Source: UBA7887 sp964408735 (GTDB lineage: Bacteria > Pseudomonadota > Alphaproteobacteria > UBA7887). Taken from it: a DNA stretch of 33,898 nt. Below the pieces are notes generated by a model. That model did not search any database, had not been told where the DNA came from, and was given only the letters and a program-made list of their open reading frames with translations. Positions 23,678 through 31,870 of the stretch are shown here, piece by piece. Where the stretch lies: the NCBI GenBank assembly GCA_964408735.1, contig CAYPAX010000049.1, forward strand, positions 1 to 33,898, read 5' to 3'. The translations under genes were made by a program, and so were the position numbers. Each line of letters begins with the position of its first letter. Within the stretch, counting starts at the first letter, position 1.

Positions 23678-24509
23678 CAAGAAACTGGCCGGCAAGGTGG
23701 CCTTAATCACCGGCGGTGCGCGCGGGCTGGGGCGGGGCTACGCGCTGAGGCTCGCCGGGCTTGGCGCCGACATCGCCATCATCGACCGCAATCTGAAGGC
23801 GGCCGAGGTCTACGAGTTCGAGCGCGCCCTGCTTACCGCCGACAGCGTCATGGCCGAATGCGAGGCGCTTGGCGTGCGCGCCATCGGCCTCGAAGTCGAT
23901 CTCACCGATCGCGCGGCGACCGAACGGGCGGTGGCCGACGTGGTGGAAAAGCTCGGCCGGCTCGACATCGCCGTCTGCAATGCCGGCGGCGGTACGGTCG
24001 TCTTCGCCGACGAGCGCGCGGGCGGCGGCGGCGCCAACGAAGACATCGAGGATGTGGTAACCAATGCCACGCCGTCCGACTGCGACGAGGAAACGCTGAC
24101 GCGCGTCATGGATATCAATGTCAAGACAACGTTCTATACCTGCATGGCGGTGACGCCCTACATGAAAGCACAGGGTGGCGGCAAGATCGTCACGGTATCG
24201 TCCACCGCGGGCGTCGATGCCTATGCCGGCTACCACCCCTACGGCACCGCCAAGGCCGCCATTATCCACTACACCCGCGGCTTGGCCCAGGAACTCGGCG
24301 CGTACAACATCACCGTCAACGCCATCGCGCCCGGCATCATCCGCACCGGCCGCCTCGGCGATCGGGCCGAAATGGCGGCCGAGCGCGTGCCGTTGAAGCG
24401 CGAAGGCACCATCGAGGAATGCGCCGGCGTCGTGGAATTCCTCTGCACGGACCTCTCGGATTATGTCACGGGACGCACGATCATGATCGACGGCGGGCTG
24501 GTCAGGTAA
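23670..24509 (+). CDS. SDR family NAD(P)-dependent oxidoreductase
   Basis: A 279-residue classical short-chain dehydrogenase. The cofactor loop is TGGARGLG (14-21), with NAGGG after strand 4, SST preceding, and the active site Y191-x3-K195 (PYGTAKAA). The C-terminal IMIDGGLVR is normal. An acidic D39 in IIDRN after beta-2 suggests NAD preference. An insertion rich in acidic residues (about 112-135) precedes helix 4. It would oxidise or reduce an alcohol/ketone made in the same cluster; the substrate is unknown. Its end overlaps the convergent YjbR-like gene by eight bases. Confidence 0.9.
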   Translation: MTDKKLAGKVALITGGARGLGRGYALRLAGLGADIAIIDRNLKAAEVYEFERALLTADSVMAECEALGVRAIGLEVDLTDRAATERAVADVVEKLGRLDIAVCNAGGGTVVFADERAGGGGANEDIEDVVTNATPSDCDEETLTRVMDINVKTTFYTCMAVTPYMKAQGGGKIVTVSSTAGVDAYAGYHPYGTAKAAIIHYTRGLAQELGAYNITVNAIAPGIIRTGRLGDRAEMAAERVPLKREGTIEECAGVVEFLCTDLSDYVTGRTIMIDGGLVR

Positions 24510-24861
24510 GCAGCCCCAGCGCCCGCTGTTTCTTCTTGCTCAGGCCGCTTGCCACGATGGCGTGGGACTGCCGCATATAGTCCTGCAAGTCACCATCCTG
24601 CAGGCCGGGCGAGGCATAATGCTGGATCCAGCTCATGCCGCGCGAGGCCAGGTACGGTGCGGGCCGCAGCCCGGGCTGGTCTTGCAGCACCTCGAGGGAC
24701 AGCCGGCTGACCTTGAAGGTGTAGGCGGGCTCGCCGTCGGCCCAGCCGCCGATGGCAAACACCTTGCCGCCGACCTTCCAGACATGCGAGCCGCCCCATT
24801 GGTTGACGTAGGTGGTGGCCGGCAGGCCTTCGCAAAAGGCGTTGAACTCGTCATATGTCAT
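24502..24861 (-). CDS. MmcQ/YjbR family protein
   Basis: A 119-residue protein of the MmcQ/YjbR family (CyaY-like fold). It shows EFNAFCEGLPATTYVNQWGG, then VWKVGGKVFAIGGW, and FKVSRLSLEVLQDQPGLRPA followed by PYLASRGMSWI, all usual in the family, and the C-terminal LQDYMRQSHAIVASGLSKK. Members are annotated as DNA-binding, but the function is not established. It overlaps the SDR end by eight bases in convergent orientation and is 35 bases beyond the histidine kinase stop on the same strand. Confidence 0.88.
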   Translation of the reverse strand: MTYDEFNAFCEGLPATTYVNQWGGSHVWKVGGKVFAIGGWADGEPAYTFKVSRLSLEVLQDQPGLRPAPYLASRGMSWIQHYASPGLQDGDLQDYMRQSHAIVASGLSKKKQRALGLLT

Positions 24862-24896
24862 GGCGCGCTTCGTCGGACTCTTCGCTGCGTCGGTCC

Positions 24897-26930
24897 TCAG
24901 TCTACTGCCATCGGCACGTCGATCCAGAACGTGCTGCCTTCGCCGGGCGTGCTTTCGAAATCGAGCCTGCCGGCCATGCTCTCGATGAGCTGACGGCTGA
25001 TCGTCAGCCCGATGCCGGTGCCCTCGACCTTGGAGGCCTCGGCGCCGAGGCGCGAAAAGGGCCGAAACACCTCGCCATGTTTCTCTGCGGGAATGCCCGG
25101 CCCGGTGTCCGCGACGCCAATGCGTATCATGCCGTTTTCGATGGTTTCGGCACTCACGCTCACAGTGCCGGCGTCATGGTTGTATTTCACGGCATTGGAT
25201 ATGACGTTCAGCAAGATTTGCTTGAGCCTGGTCGGATCGGCCTTCAAGTGCAGCTCAGGCGGGCCACCGCACTCGTCTATGATCGATATGTCGCGCTCGA
25301 CCGCCAAGGGCCGCACAAGCAATAGGCAATCGCGAACGCAGTCTCCCAATGCTATGGATTCGAAGGACAGGTTGAGACGTCCCTCCTCGATTCTCGACAA
25401 GTCCAGAATATCGTTGATCAGGCCCAGAAGATGTTTGCTGGCGCTTAGGATCTGCTGGAGGTTCGATGCCTGTTCCTCCGACAGCGGCGCATCCGAAAAG
25501 TCCCTCAGCAGCTGAGCGAAACCGAGGATCGCATTGAGCGGCGTGCGCAGCTCGTGGCTCATAGAGGATAGGAATTCGGATTTCGCCTGGCTTGCCTGAA
25601 TGGCCTCCTGCTGCGCCAATTGGCGTTCGGCAACCTCTTTTCTGAGCTCCTGGGTCCGCATCTGGACTTTGGCTTCCAGTTCGTCGTGAGCTTGGCGAAG
25701 CGCGTCTTCGGCGCGTTTGCGAGCGGTGAAATCTGTAGAGATTCCCCTGAATCCGAGGAAAGCGCCATCCTTGTCGAACAGTGGCCTGCCGCTGGAAAGG
25801 CTATGAATGACCCCGCCGTCAGCTTTCTTGAGTTGTGTTTGGTAGTCGCGATAGGGCTCCTTCCTATCCAAAAGAGCGATCAGGTCACGTACCGCCTTGT
25901 CGTCGTGCCGGAAGGCTGGCGCTTCGCGTCGCGACTTTCCGATGACATCGGACGCGCTGTACCCTGTCAGGTCGTAATAGCGGTCGCTCATGAACACTAT
26001 GCGATGCTCGGCGTCGGTCTCCCAGATCCAATCGGCCGCCATCTCGGCGTAGTCCTTAAACCGTGCCTCGCGGTCCAAGAGGGTCTCTTCCGCACGCTTG
26101 CGCTCGGAGATGTCGACGACGGCGGAATGGGTCGCCTGCTCGCCCTCCCACTCAACCACGGTCGGGCGCACCTCCACCCAAACCATGGAGCCATCCTTGC
26201 GGAAGGCCTTGTGCTCCAGCATCTCGGGCGCGGCCTCGCCGCGAAAACGCGCCTCTCGACTGGCGCGCACCCGCCCGATGTCGTCGGCGTGGATGAGGTC
26301 GTCCACCGAGTTGATAAGAAGGACATCTGCCGGGCTGTCATAGCCGAGAATGTCCGCGAAGGCTTGGTTCGCGAACTTCGGCTTGCCGCTGACGTGCACG
26401 ATGAGTCCCTGTATCGATCCTTCCACCAGATAGCGGAAGCGGCGCTCGCTCTCGTTCAGGGCATCTTCGGAGTATTTGCGCTCGGAAATGTCACTGATTG
26501 CCATCATGACCGCTGGCGCGCCATTCCAGACGATGGTCTGGGCGCGGGTCTCGGACCACCAGGGCGAGCCGTCCTTGCGAAGAAAGCGGAGCTCGTAGCT
26601 TGTCGGCGCAGTGCCGCCGCCGACGCGGGCCGCATAGTACTGCCGCACGCGCACGCGCTCGCTCTCGTCGACCAGCAGATAGGCCGAACCGAGGGCCATC
26701 ACCGCCTCCGGCGAGTCATAGCCGCACAAATCCGCGAATGCCTGATTGACGAAGACAAACGCTTCGCCTTGGCGGATCGCAATTCCCTGGCTCCAGTTCT
26801 TCAGGATCTCCAGGAAGCGCGAGTCGCCATCATCCGCCGCAGCCGTCTGCTCGTTTTCCAGCACAGCCGTCGCCTTTGGACCAGTCTCCACAGGAAAGTA
26901 GACCGCAGTCGTCCCGGTCCAGCAAGTCAC
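24897..26930 (-). CDS. soluble sensor histidine kinase with three PAS domains
   Basis: A 677-residue protein without membrane helices. Three PAS/PAC units lie at about 38-155, 163-285 and 290-410, each ending in a DISERK- or DFTARK-like linker. A coiled coil follows (~410-448), then HisKA with phospho-acceptor H459 (SMSHELRTP) and HATPase_c with N-box NVISNAVKYN, G1 DTGPGIP and G2 GTGIGL. There is no receiver domain and no adjacent response regulator, so its partner is elsewhere. The start is given as a GTG at 26930, with a poor ribosome site; a later start before the first PAS is possible. It is divergent from the second cyclase gene across 99 bases. Confidence 0.88.
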   Translation of the reverse strand: MTCWTGTTAVYFPVETGPKATAVLENEQTAAADDGDSRFLEILKNWSQGIAIRQGEAFVFVNQAFADLCGYDSPEAVMALGSAYLLVDESERVRVRQYYAARVGGGTAPTSYELRFLRKDGSPWWSETRAQTIVWNGAPAVMMAISDISERKYSEDALNESERRFRYLVEGSIQGLIVHVSGKPKFANQAFADILGYDSPADVLLINSVDDLIHADDIGRVRASREARFRGEAAPEMLEHKAFRKDGSMVWVEVRPTVVEWEGEQATHSAVVDISERKRAEETLLDREARFKDYAEMAADWIWETDAEHRIVFMSDRYYDLTGYSASDVIGKSRREAPAFRHDDKAVRDLIALLDRKEPYRDYQTQLKKADGGVIHSLSSGRPLFDKDGAFLGFRGISTDFTARKRAEDALRQAHDELEAKVQMRTQELRKEVAERQLAQQEAIQASQAKSEFLSSMSHELRTPLNAILGFAQLLRDFSDAPLSEEQASNLQQILSASKHLLGLINDILDLSRIEEGRLNLSFESIALGDCVRDCLLLVRPLAVERDISIIDECGGPPELHLKADPTRLKQILLNVISNAVKYNHDAGTVSVSAETIENGMIRIGVADTGPGIPAEKHGEVFRPFSRLGAEASKVEGTGIGLTISRQLIESMAGRLDFESTPGEGSTFWIDVPMAVD

Positions 26931-27002
26931 TTCTCAGGGACCCCGATGAGAGCGCCGGCACCCGCCTTGAGGCATGCCGTCCGCCGTCGTAGTATTCGCC
27001 CC

Positions 27003-27026
27003 GCGAGGGCGAGAGCGAGAGCGAGA
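27003..27026 (+). repeat. GCGAGA hexamer repeat abutting the cyclase start
   Basis: Three perfect GCGAGA units (27009-27026), preceded by an imperfect GCGAGG (27003-27008), end three bases before the ATG at 27030. The GAGAG within it is the only candidate ribosome binding site. Confidence 0.6.
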
Positions 27027-27029
27027 GAC

Positions 27030-28769
27030 ATGGCCAAAGCCAAGCGCAGACTGGCGGCTATCCTGGCCGCCGATGTGGCTGGATATTCACGCCTGATGGG
27101 CGACGACGAGCGTGCCACCATGGACACGCTCAACGCCTATCGTGACATCTTCCGTCAGCACATATCCGACCATGACGGCCGTGTCGTCGATACCGCAGGC
27201 GATAGCGTGTTGGCGGTGTACGGCAGCGTGGTCGAGGCCGTCGAGAGCGCCGTCGAGGTGCAGGCGCAACTTGCCATGAGCAATGCCGATTTGCCCGAGG
27301 CGCGGCGCATGTTGTTCCGCATCGGCATCAATCTCGGCGATGTCATCGAGCAGGACGACGGCACCCTCTACGGCGACGGTGTCAATGTCGCCGCGCGCCT
27401 CGAGAGTCTGGCCGATCCCGGCGGCATATGCCTTTCCGAATCGGCGCATATGCAGGCCGAGGGCAAGGTCGAGAGCGCCTTTGAGGACATCGGCGAGCAT
27501 GAGGTGAAGAATATCGCCAGGCCGGTGCGGGCCTATCGCGTCGCCGCAGGCGAGATGGCCGCCGAGGTGTCGGAGCCCGCGCTTGGTATCCCCGACAAGC
27601 CTTCCATCGCCGTCCTCCCCTTCACCAATATGAGCGGCGATGCGGAGCAGGACTATTTCTCGGACGGCATCACCGAGGACCTGATCACCGAGCTGTCGCG
27701 CTTCCGCGAGCTGTTCGTGATCGCACGCAACACCACCTTCACCTACAAGGGCAAGGCGGTGAACGTGGAGCAGGTCGGCCGGGAGCTCGGCGTCCGCTAC
27801 GTGCTCGAGGGCAGCATTCGCAAGGCCGGCAACCGGGTGCGCATCACCGCCCAGCTGATCGACGCCAAGACCGGCGGCCATGTCTGGGCCGAGCGCTACG
27901 ACCGTGTGCTGGAAGATATCTTCGCCCTCCAGGACGAGATCACGCGGCAGATGGTCGGCACTCTCGGCGTAAAGCTCGAGCAGGTCGAGCTTGAGCAATC
28001 CATGCGCAAGCCCACCACCGACCTGGAGGCCTACGACTATGTGCTGCGCTCGCTGAAGTGGTGGCACACCACGACGCCGGAGGACCATGCGCTGGGCCGC
28101 GACCTCTTGGAAAAGGCCGTGGCGCTCGACCCCAACTATGCCCAGGCGCACGCCCATCTCGCTAACGCCTATGTCAACGAGTTCGTCTTCGAATTTAATC
28201 CACGGCCCGATCCGCTGGGCCGTGCCCTGGCCTCGGCGAAACGCGCGGTCGAGCTCGATCCGTCCTATGCCTTCGCGCACTATATCCTGGCGCGTTGCTA
28301 TTACTACGAGAAGGACGACCGCATGTTCGAGGCCGAGGCCGAGACGGCGCTGTCGCTAAACCCGAACGACGCCGACGCGCTCGCCGACCTCGGCAACATG
28401 TACTCGCTGACTTTCGCCAGGTTGCAGGACGGCAGCGACATGGCCGAGCGTGCCATGCGCCTCAACCCGCATCACCCGGGCTTCTACCGTTATGCCGTGC
28501 TCTTCCAGCATGTCTTCGAGGGCCGCTACCAAGAGGCGCTGACCGAGATCCGCAAGACCGATCTGGTATATTGGGCCTCATATATCTGGCTGGCCGTCAT
28601 CCACGGCCAGATGGGCGAAACCGCTAAGGCTCGGGCCGATTGCGAAAAGCTTCTGGCCCTGAAGCCCGACTTCACCACCGACTGGTACCTTGAGCGCCGC
28701 CGCTTTCACGCCAGCCTGCGAGAGCCCTTCCTGGCGGGCGCAGCCAAGGCCGGCCTGCCGCTGGGCTGA
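27030..28769 (+). CDS. adenylate/guanylate cyclase-TolB-like-TPR protein
   Basis: A 579-residue relative of the cyclase at 8101 without the membrane helix or rhodanese tail. The class III cyclase domain (about 6-170) has D15 (LAADVAGYSRLM), D58 (DTAGDSVLAVY), N119 and R123 (GDGVNVAARLE), so it should be active. The TolB/FlgO-like domain follows at ~190-325 (PDKPSIAVLPFTNMSGD), then TPR repeats to the end. The ATG at 27030 fits the family start; an in-frame ATG at 26946 would add 28 residues rich in Ala-Arg repeats. It is divergent from the histidine kinase gene. The nucleotide made (cAMP or cGMP) cannot be told. Confidence 0.88.
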   Translation: MAKAKRRLAAILAADVAGYSRLMGDDERATMDTLNAYRDIFRQHISDHDGRVVDTAGDSVLAVYGSVVEAVESAVEVQAQLAMSNADLPEARRMLFRIGINLGDVIEQDDGTLYGDGVNVAARLESLADPGGICLSESAHMQAEGKVESAFEDIGEHEVKNIARPVRAYRVAAGEMAAEVSEPALGIPDKPSIAVLPFTNMSGDAEQDYFSDGITEDLITELSRFRELFVIARNTTFTYKGKAVNVEQVGRELGVRYVLEGSIRKAGNRVRITAQLIDAKTGGHVWAERYDRVLEDIFALQDEITRQMVGTLGVKLEQVELEQSMRKPTTDLEAYDYVLRSLKWWHTTTPEDHALGRDLLEKAVALDPNYAQAHAHLANAYVNEFVFEFNPRPDPLGRALASAKRAVELDPSYAFAHYILARCYYYEKDDRMFEAEAETALSLNPNDADALADLGNMYSLTFARLQDGSDMAERAMRLNPHHPGFYRYAVLFQHVFEGRYQEALTEIRKTDLVYWASYIWLAVIHGQMGETAKARADCEKLLALKPDFTTDWYLERRRFHASLREPFLAGAAKAGLPLG

Positions 28770-28902
28770 GGGTCGGCAATACGGCACGACCAAACGCGGG
28801 CCAGACCGTTTCCAGGTCTGCCGGGCGATGGTTGCACGACAATGTCAGCGAAAGCGCATGGCGGCCGGCTCCAACGGGAGCTGGAGACGGCGCTGCGCGT
28901 GC

Positions 28903-29112
28903 TTAATCGACTATAGACAGGTTCTCGGCGGACGACTTGCCGTTTTGTCCAGCGCGGAGCTCGTACGAGACCTTCTGCCCTTCGGCAAGCGTGCTGAGGC
29001 CGGCGCGCTCGACGGCCGAGATGTGAACGAACGCGTCATTCGCGCCGTCATCCGGCTCGATGAAACCGTAACCCTTGCTCGGGTTGAACCATTTTACTGT
29101 ACCAGTCGCCAT
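28903..29112 (-). CDS. cold shock domain protein (CspA family)
   Basis: A 69-residue single cold-shock-domain protein. It has TVKWFNPSKGYGFI (RNP1 KGYGFI), then DAFVHISAVERAG (RNP2-like), and VSYELRAGQNGKSSAENL. It is a single-stranded RNA/DNA binding chaperone. GGAGG lies eight bases upstream of the ATG at 29112 and sets the start. A long leader (see the region to its right) is consistent with post-transcriptional control known for cspA-type genes. It is monocistronic as far as seen. Confidence 0.95.
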   Translation of the reverse strand: MATGTVKWFNPSKGYGFIEPDDGANDAFVHISAVERAGLSTLAEGQKVSYELRAGQNGKSSAENLSIVD

Positions 29113-29429
29113 AGATGTTTCCTCCAACAGCGGTATTGAGTCCGTGCCGCACTCCGTGCAACGGAACGGGCGTTTTTACGCTTACATTGTCAGGGGATAA
29201 CGAGCCTAATCGGCGTACCGGTTATTCAGGTAACACCAAACGAATGCAATACGTGTGCGCCACATGTACGCGATATATCCGAGTAGTCAATGGTCTACAA
29301 GAACCGGCCTATATTAGCGATTGGTGATATGGGGCCTTCCGAAACAGGGACCAAGCCTGAATTTTCGTGACAATTCTGCCAGATTTTCAGCTTTTTGGGC
29401 CGTTACGCGGCGCCCTGGCCCAGTCGAGC
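29113..29429 (-). promoter_or_regulatory. non-coding leader/promoter region of the cold shock gene
   Basis: This 317-base gap is less GC-rich than its surroundings and has no believable gene. On the minus strand TTGACT (29290-29285) and TACATG (29268-29263), spaced by 16 bases, form a weak sigma70-like promoter. It would give a leader of roughly 145 bases before the cold shock start, with a small hairpin GCGT-TTTT-ACGC (29170-29181). Near 29398-29422 GGGCC and GGCCC can pair, but there is no T tract on the minus strand after the cytochrome gene. Confidence 0.35.
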
Positions 29430-29825
29430 CTACCAGATGATCTTGTTCGGATCGCCTTCGTAAAGAGAGCGGATATAGGCGATCAGCTTCCAGATCTGGG
29501 CGTCGTCGAGGTCTTTCGACCAGCCGACCATGTTGGTTCCCGGCCGGCCCTGGGCGATGGCCTTGAACAGGGTCTTGTCGGTCGGCGTATAGACCCATTC
29601 GTCATCGGTCAGGCTGGGGCCGAGCCCGCCTTCCGCCACGCCGCCATGGCAGCTGTAGCAGCCGGCGCTGCCCCACAGGGACTTGCCCTCGGCGATCGCT
29701 TCCGTATCGCCGGTATAGGGATTGCCGTCGCTCTCCGCCGCGGCCGAGATATCGGCCTCGTCGCCGAGGCCGGCGTGGGCCGGGCCGATGAGCAGGAGCA
29801 AGGCAAGAACGCGTAGATATGGCAT
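29430..29825 (-). CDS. periplasmic c-type cytochrome, probable electron acceptor of the PQQ dehydrogenase
   Basis: A 131-residue protein with a signal peptide (RVLALLLLIGPAHA). The haem attachment site is C56-YS-C59-H60 and the probable axial methionine is M99 in GTNMVGW. The mature chain (~112 residues) is a class I-like monohaem cytochrome, of the kind that takes electrons from periplasmic alcohol dehydrogenases. It lies 75 bases downstream of the PQQ dehydrogenase gene on the same strand, separated by a strong hairpin. The pairing is inferred from this neighbourhood. The ribosome site is weak. Confidence 0.9.
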   Translation of the reverse strand: MPYLRVLALLLLIGPAHAGLGDEADISAAAESDGNPYTGDTEAIAEGKSLWGSAGCYSCHGGVAEGGLGPSLTDDEWVYTPTDKTLFKAIAQGRPGTNMVGWSKDLDDAQIWKLIAYIRSLYEGDPNKIIW

Positions 29826-29852
29826 GCCGATTCCGTCTGTTGTTCGAAGAAG

Positions 29853-29882
29853 TGCCCTCGAGGCACCGTGGCCTCGAGGGCA
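29853..29882 (-). terminator. 12-bp perfect hairpin between the dehydrogenase and cytochrome genes
   Basis: TGCCCTCGAGGC (29853-29864) pairs perfectly with GCCTCGAGGGCA (29871-29882) around a six-base loop. The helix is very stable, but no run of T follows on the minus strand, so an RNA processing or stability element, or a partial terminator that sets dehydrogenase:cytochrome ratios, fits better than a classic terminator. Confidence 0.6.
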
Positions 29883-29900
29883 TCGGGTCTTGCGTACCGT

Positions 29901-31616
29901 CTAGTGCAGCGCGAAGCCGATGATGATGCCGCCCTTGCGGCTACCCTTCAGCCATGGCGCGCCACCCTGGCCGAAATGGGCCCAACCGGTCCAGCCGCCG
30001 AAGCCTGACGGCACGGCCACGAATTGTGTGCCGTCGACCGTATAGGTCGAGGGGCTGCCGAAGATGCCGGAGCCGGTCTGGAACGACCACAACTCTTCGC
30101 CGGTCTCCTGGTGATAGGCACGGAACTCGCCTTCCGGCGTGCCTGCGAACAGCAGGTCGCCGCGCGTCGAAAGCAGGCCGCTGGTGAACGGCGAGCGGTC
30201 CTTGACCACCCACATTTTCTCACCGGTGCGGCCGTTGAACGCTACCAGCTGGCCGTGGCCGGTGTTCCAGCCCACGGTGCCGATGCCCCAATAGGGCTTG
30301 CCGATGGTGCGCTCGGGCGGGTTGAGGCCGGCGCCGATCGGTGCGCTCATGATATCGACGCAGATTTCCCGGCTCGGCACGAAGACCCAACCGGTATCCG
30401 GGTTCACGGTCATCGGATTCCACCACTTGCCGCCTTCCGAGGCCGGGCAGATGTTCTTGGCCTCGTAGTCGTAGGTGGGAACCTTTTCCATGTTCCAGAT
30501 CGGCCGGCCCTCCGAAGTGAAGCCGCTGGCCCAGTTCACGATCGAGATCGGCACGCCATAGCCGAACTTGCCGTTGGTGCGATCGATCTTGTAGAGGAAG
30601 CCGTTGCGATCGCCGTGCAGCCAGACCTTTTCGGAACCGTAGTCGACCAGGATGGGCTCGTTGTTGCCGTCATAATCCCAAACGTCGGCCGGCGTGTACT
30701 GGAAGTAGAACTGAATCTCGCCGGTGTCCGGATCGAGCGCCAGGGTGGAGTTGGAATAGAGGTTGTCGCCCGGGCGGACGGTGCCGTCCCAATCGGGATT
30801 GGGATTGCCGACGCCCCAGTAGAGCAGGTCGAGTTCGGGATCGTAAGAGCCGGTTATCCAGGCCGAGGCACCGCCATGCATGGCCGCGTCGGTGGAGCCC
30901 CAGGTGTCGTGACCGGGCTCGCCCGGCCCCGGAATCGTATAGGTGCGCCAAGCCTGCTCGCCGGTCTCGGCATCGAGCGCTTCGATATAGAGCCGGGTCG
31001 GATATTCCGCCCCCGACATGCCGACCACGACATTGCCTTTGACCACGAGCGGGGCCACGGTCATGGTGATGGCCTTCTCCCAGTCGCCGATAGTGACGTC
31101 CCAGGCCACCTCGCCGGTGGCCTTGTTGAGGGCCACGACATGGCTGTCGGGCGTTGCCACATAGACCTTGTCGCCATACAGCGCAACGCCGCGATTGCCG
31201 ATGTCGCAGCACATCTTGCCGGCCACGCCTTCCGGCATCTGATGCGAATAGCTCCAGATCTCGCTGCCATTCTCGGCATCGAGGGCATAGGTGTAGCCGT
31301 GCGAGGCGGTGGCGTACATGACGCCGTTATGCACTACGGGCGTGGTGTTCTGTGCGTCCAGCGTGCCCAGCGAGAAGATCCACTTGGGCACCAGGTTGCC
31401 GACATTGCCGGCGTTGATCTGACCCAGCGTGCTGTAGCGGTTGCCCGTGTAGTTGCCGGGCGCCATCAGCCAGTTGTTGGGGTCCCCCGCCGCCGAGCGC
31501 AGCATCTCGTCGGTGACATTATGCTGCGCCTGGGCGCCGCTCGCCAGGAGCGGCAAGGCAACCACGGCCGCGCCCACCAGGCGCGCGCCAAAGGCCATTG
31601 CTCGTCTCGTCCTCAT
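29901..31616 (-). CDS. PQQ-dependent methanol/ethanol-type dehydrogenase, lanthanide-type active site
   Basis: A 571-residue periplasmic quinoprotein alcohol dehydrogenase with a signal peptide ending SGAQA and an eight-bladed propeller. The vicinal cysteines C136-C137 (GKMCCDIGNRG) form the disulfide under PQQ. Metal ligands are E203 (MSGAEYP), N271 (GVGNPNP) and the catalytic D314. D316 in VWDYDGNNE, two residues later, is the extra aspartate found in XoxF/ExaF-type lanthanide enzymes and absent from calcium MxaF. There is no C-terminal haem domain, so electrons go to a separate cytochrome, presumably the next gene. AAGGA precedes the ATG at 31616. The alcohol substrate is not determined. 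Confidence 0.92.
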   Translation of the reverse strand: MRTRRAMAFGARLVGAAVVALPLLASGAQAQHNVTDEMLRSAAGDPNNWLMAPGNYTGNRYSTLGQINAGNVGNLVPKWIFSLGTLDAQNTTPVVHNGVMYATASHGYTYALDAENGSEIWSYSHQMPEGVAGKMCCDIGNRGVALYGDKVYVATPDSHVVALNKATGEVAWDVTIGDWEKAITMTVAPLVVKGNVVVGMSGAEYPTRLYIEALDAETGEQAWRTYTIPGPGEPGHDTWGSTDAAMHGGASAWITGSYDPELDLLYWGVGNPNPDWDGTVRPGDNLYSNSTLALDPDTGEIQFYFQYTPADVWDYDGNNEPILVDYGSEKVWLHGDRNGFLYKIDRTNGKFGYGVPISIVNWASGFTSEGRPIWNMEKVPTYDYEAKNICPASEGGKWWNPMTVNPDTGWVFVPSREICVDIMSAPIGAGLNPPERTIGKPYWGIGTVGWNTGHGQLVAFNGRTGEKMWVVKDRSPFTSGLLSTRGDLLFAGTPEGEFRAYHQETGEELWSFQTGSGIFGSPSTYTVDGTQFVAVPSGFGGWTGWAHFGQGGAPWLKGSRKGGIIIGFALH

Positions 31617-31870
31617 GTCCTTCCCTCCCAAATTGTCACGATTGTTGGCCGCTGACTTGCCCGGAGGGTGTCCTTCGCAACGAGTTCCAGCGGTCCTGCC
31701 GGCCTCCGGGCCAGGCGATAGTGCTCCAAACCTCGCCCTAGGGCAAGCGATGCCGGTGCAGGGCACGGTTGCGGATTCGCCGGGGCGCAGGTTTCGCGGT
31801 ACCATTGCCGGCGAGCGAAACGTGGCCGTGAGGGCCGAACGCCGGTCTTGCCCTTTCAGGGAGGAGTTCG
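31617..31870. promoter_or_regulatory. divergent control region dehydrogenase / TRAP binding protein
   Basis: 254 bases between two divergent starts. It holds a perfect 10-base palindrome GCCCTAGGGC (31735-31744) roughly at the centre and several GGCC-rich imperfect inverted repeats around 31695-31715. No convincing promoter hexamers were found. A shared regulator of both genes is possible but not shown. Confidence 0.35.

Noticed and set aside
25620..27029. Long upstream extension of the second cyclase frame
   Set aside because: It is antisense to the histidine kinase and has no family similarity. Cyclase similarity begins at the ATG at 27030.
28868..28886. Hairpin GCTCC-AACG-GGAGC after the cold shock gene
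   Set aside because: A five-base stem without a following T tract on the minus strand; likely chance in GC-rich sequence.
29398..29422. GGGCC/GGCCC hairpin downstream of the cytochrome gene as a terminator
   Set aside because: The tract next to it reads as A on the transcribed strand, not T, so it does not fit an intrinsic terminator for that gene.
30024..31655. 543-codon plus-strand frame over the PQQ dehydrogenase
   Set aside because: Shadow of a gene with full active-site motifs on the minus strand.
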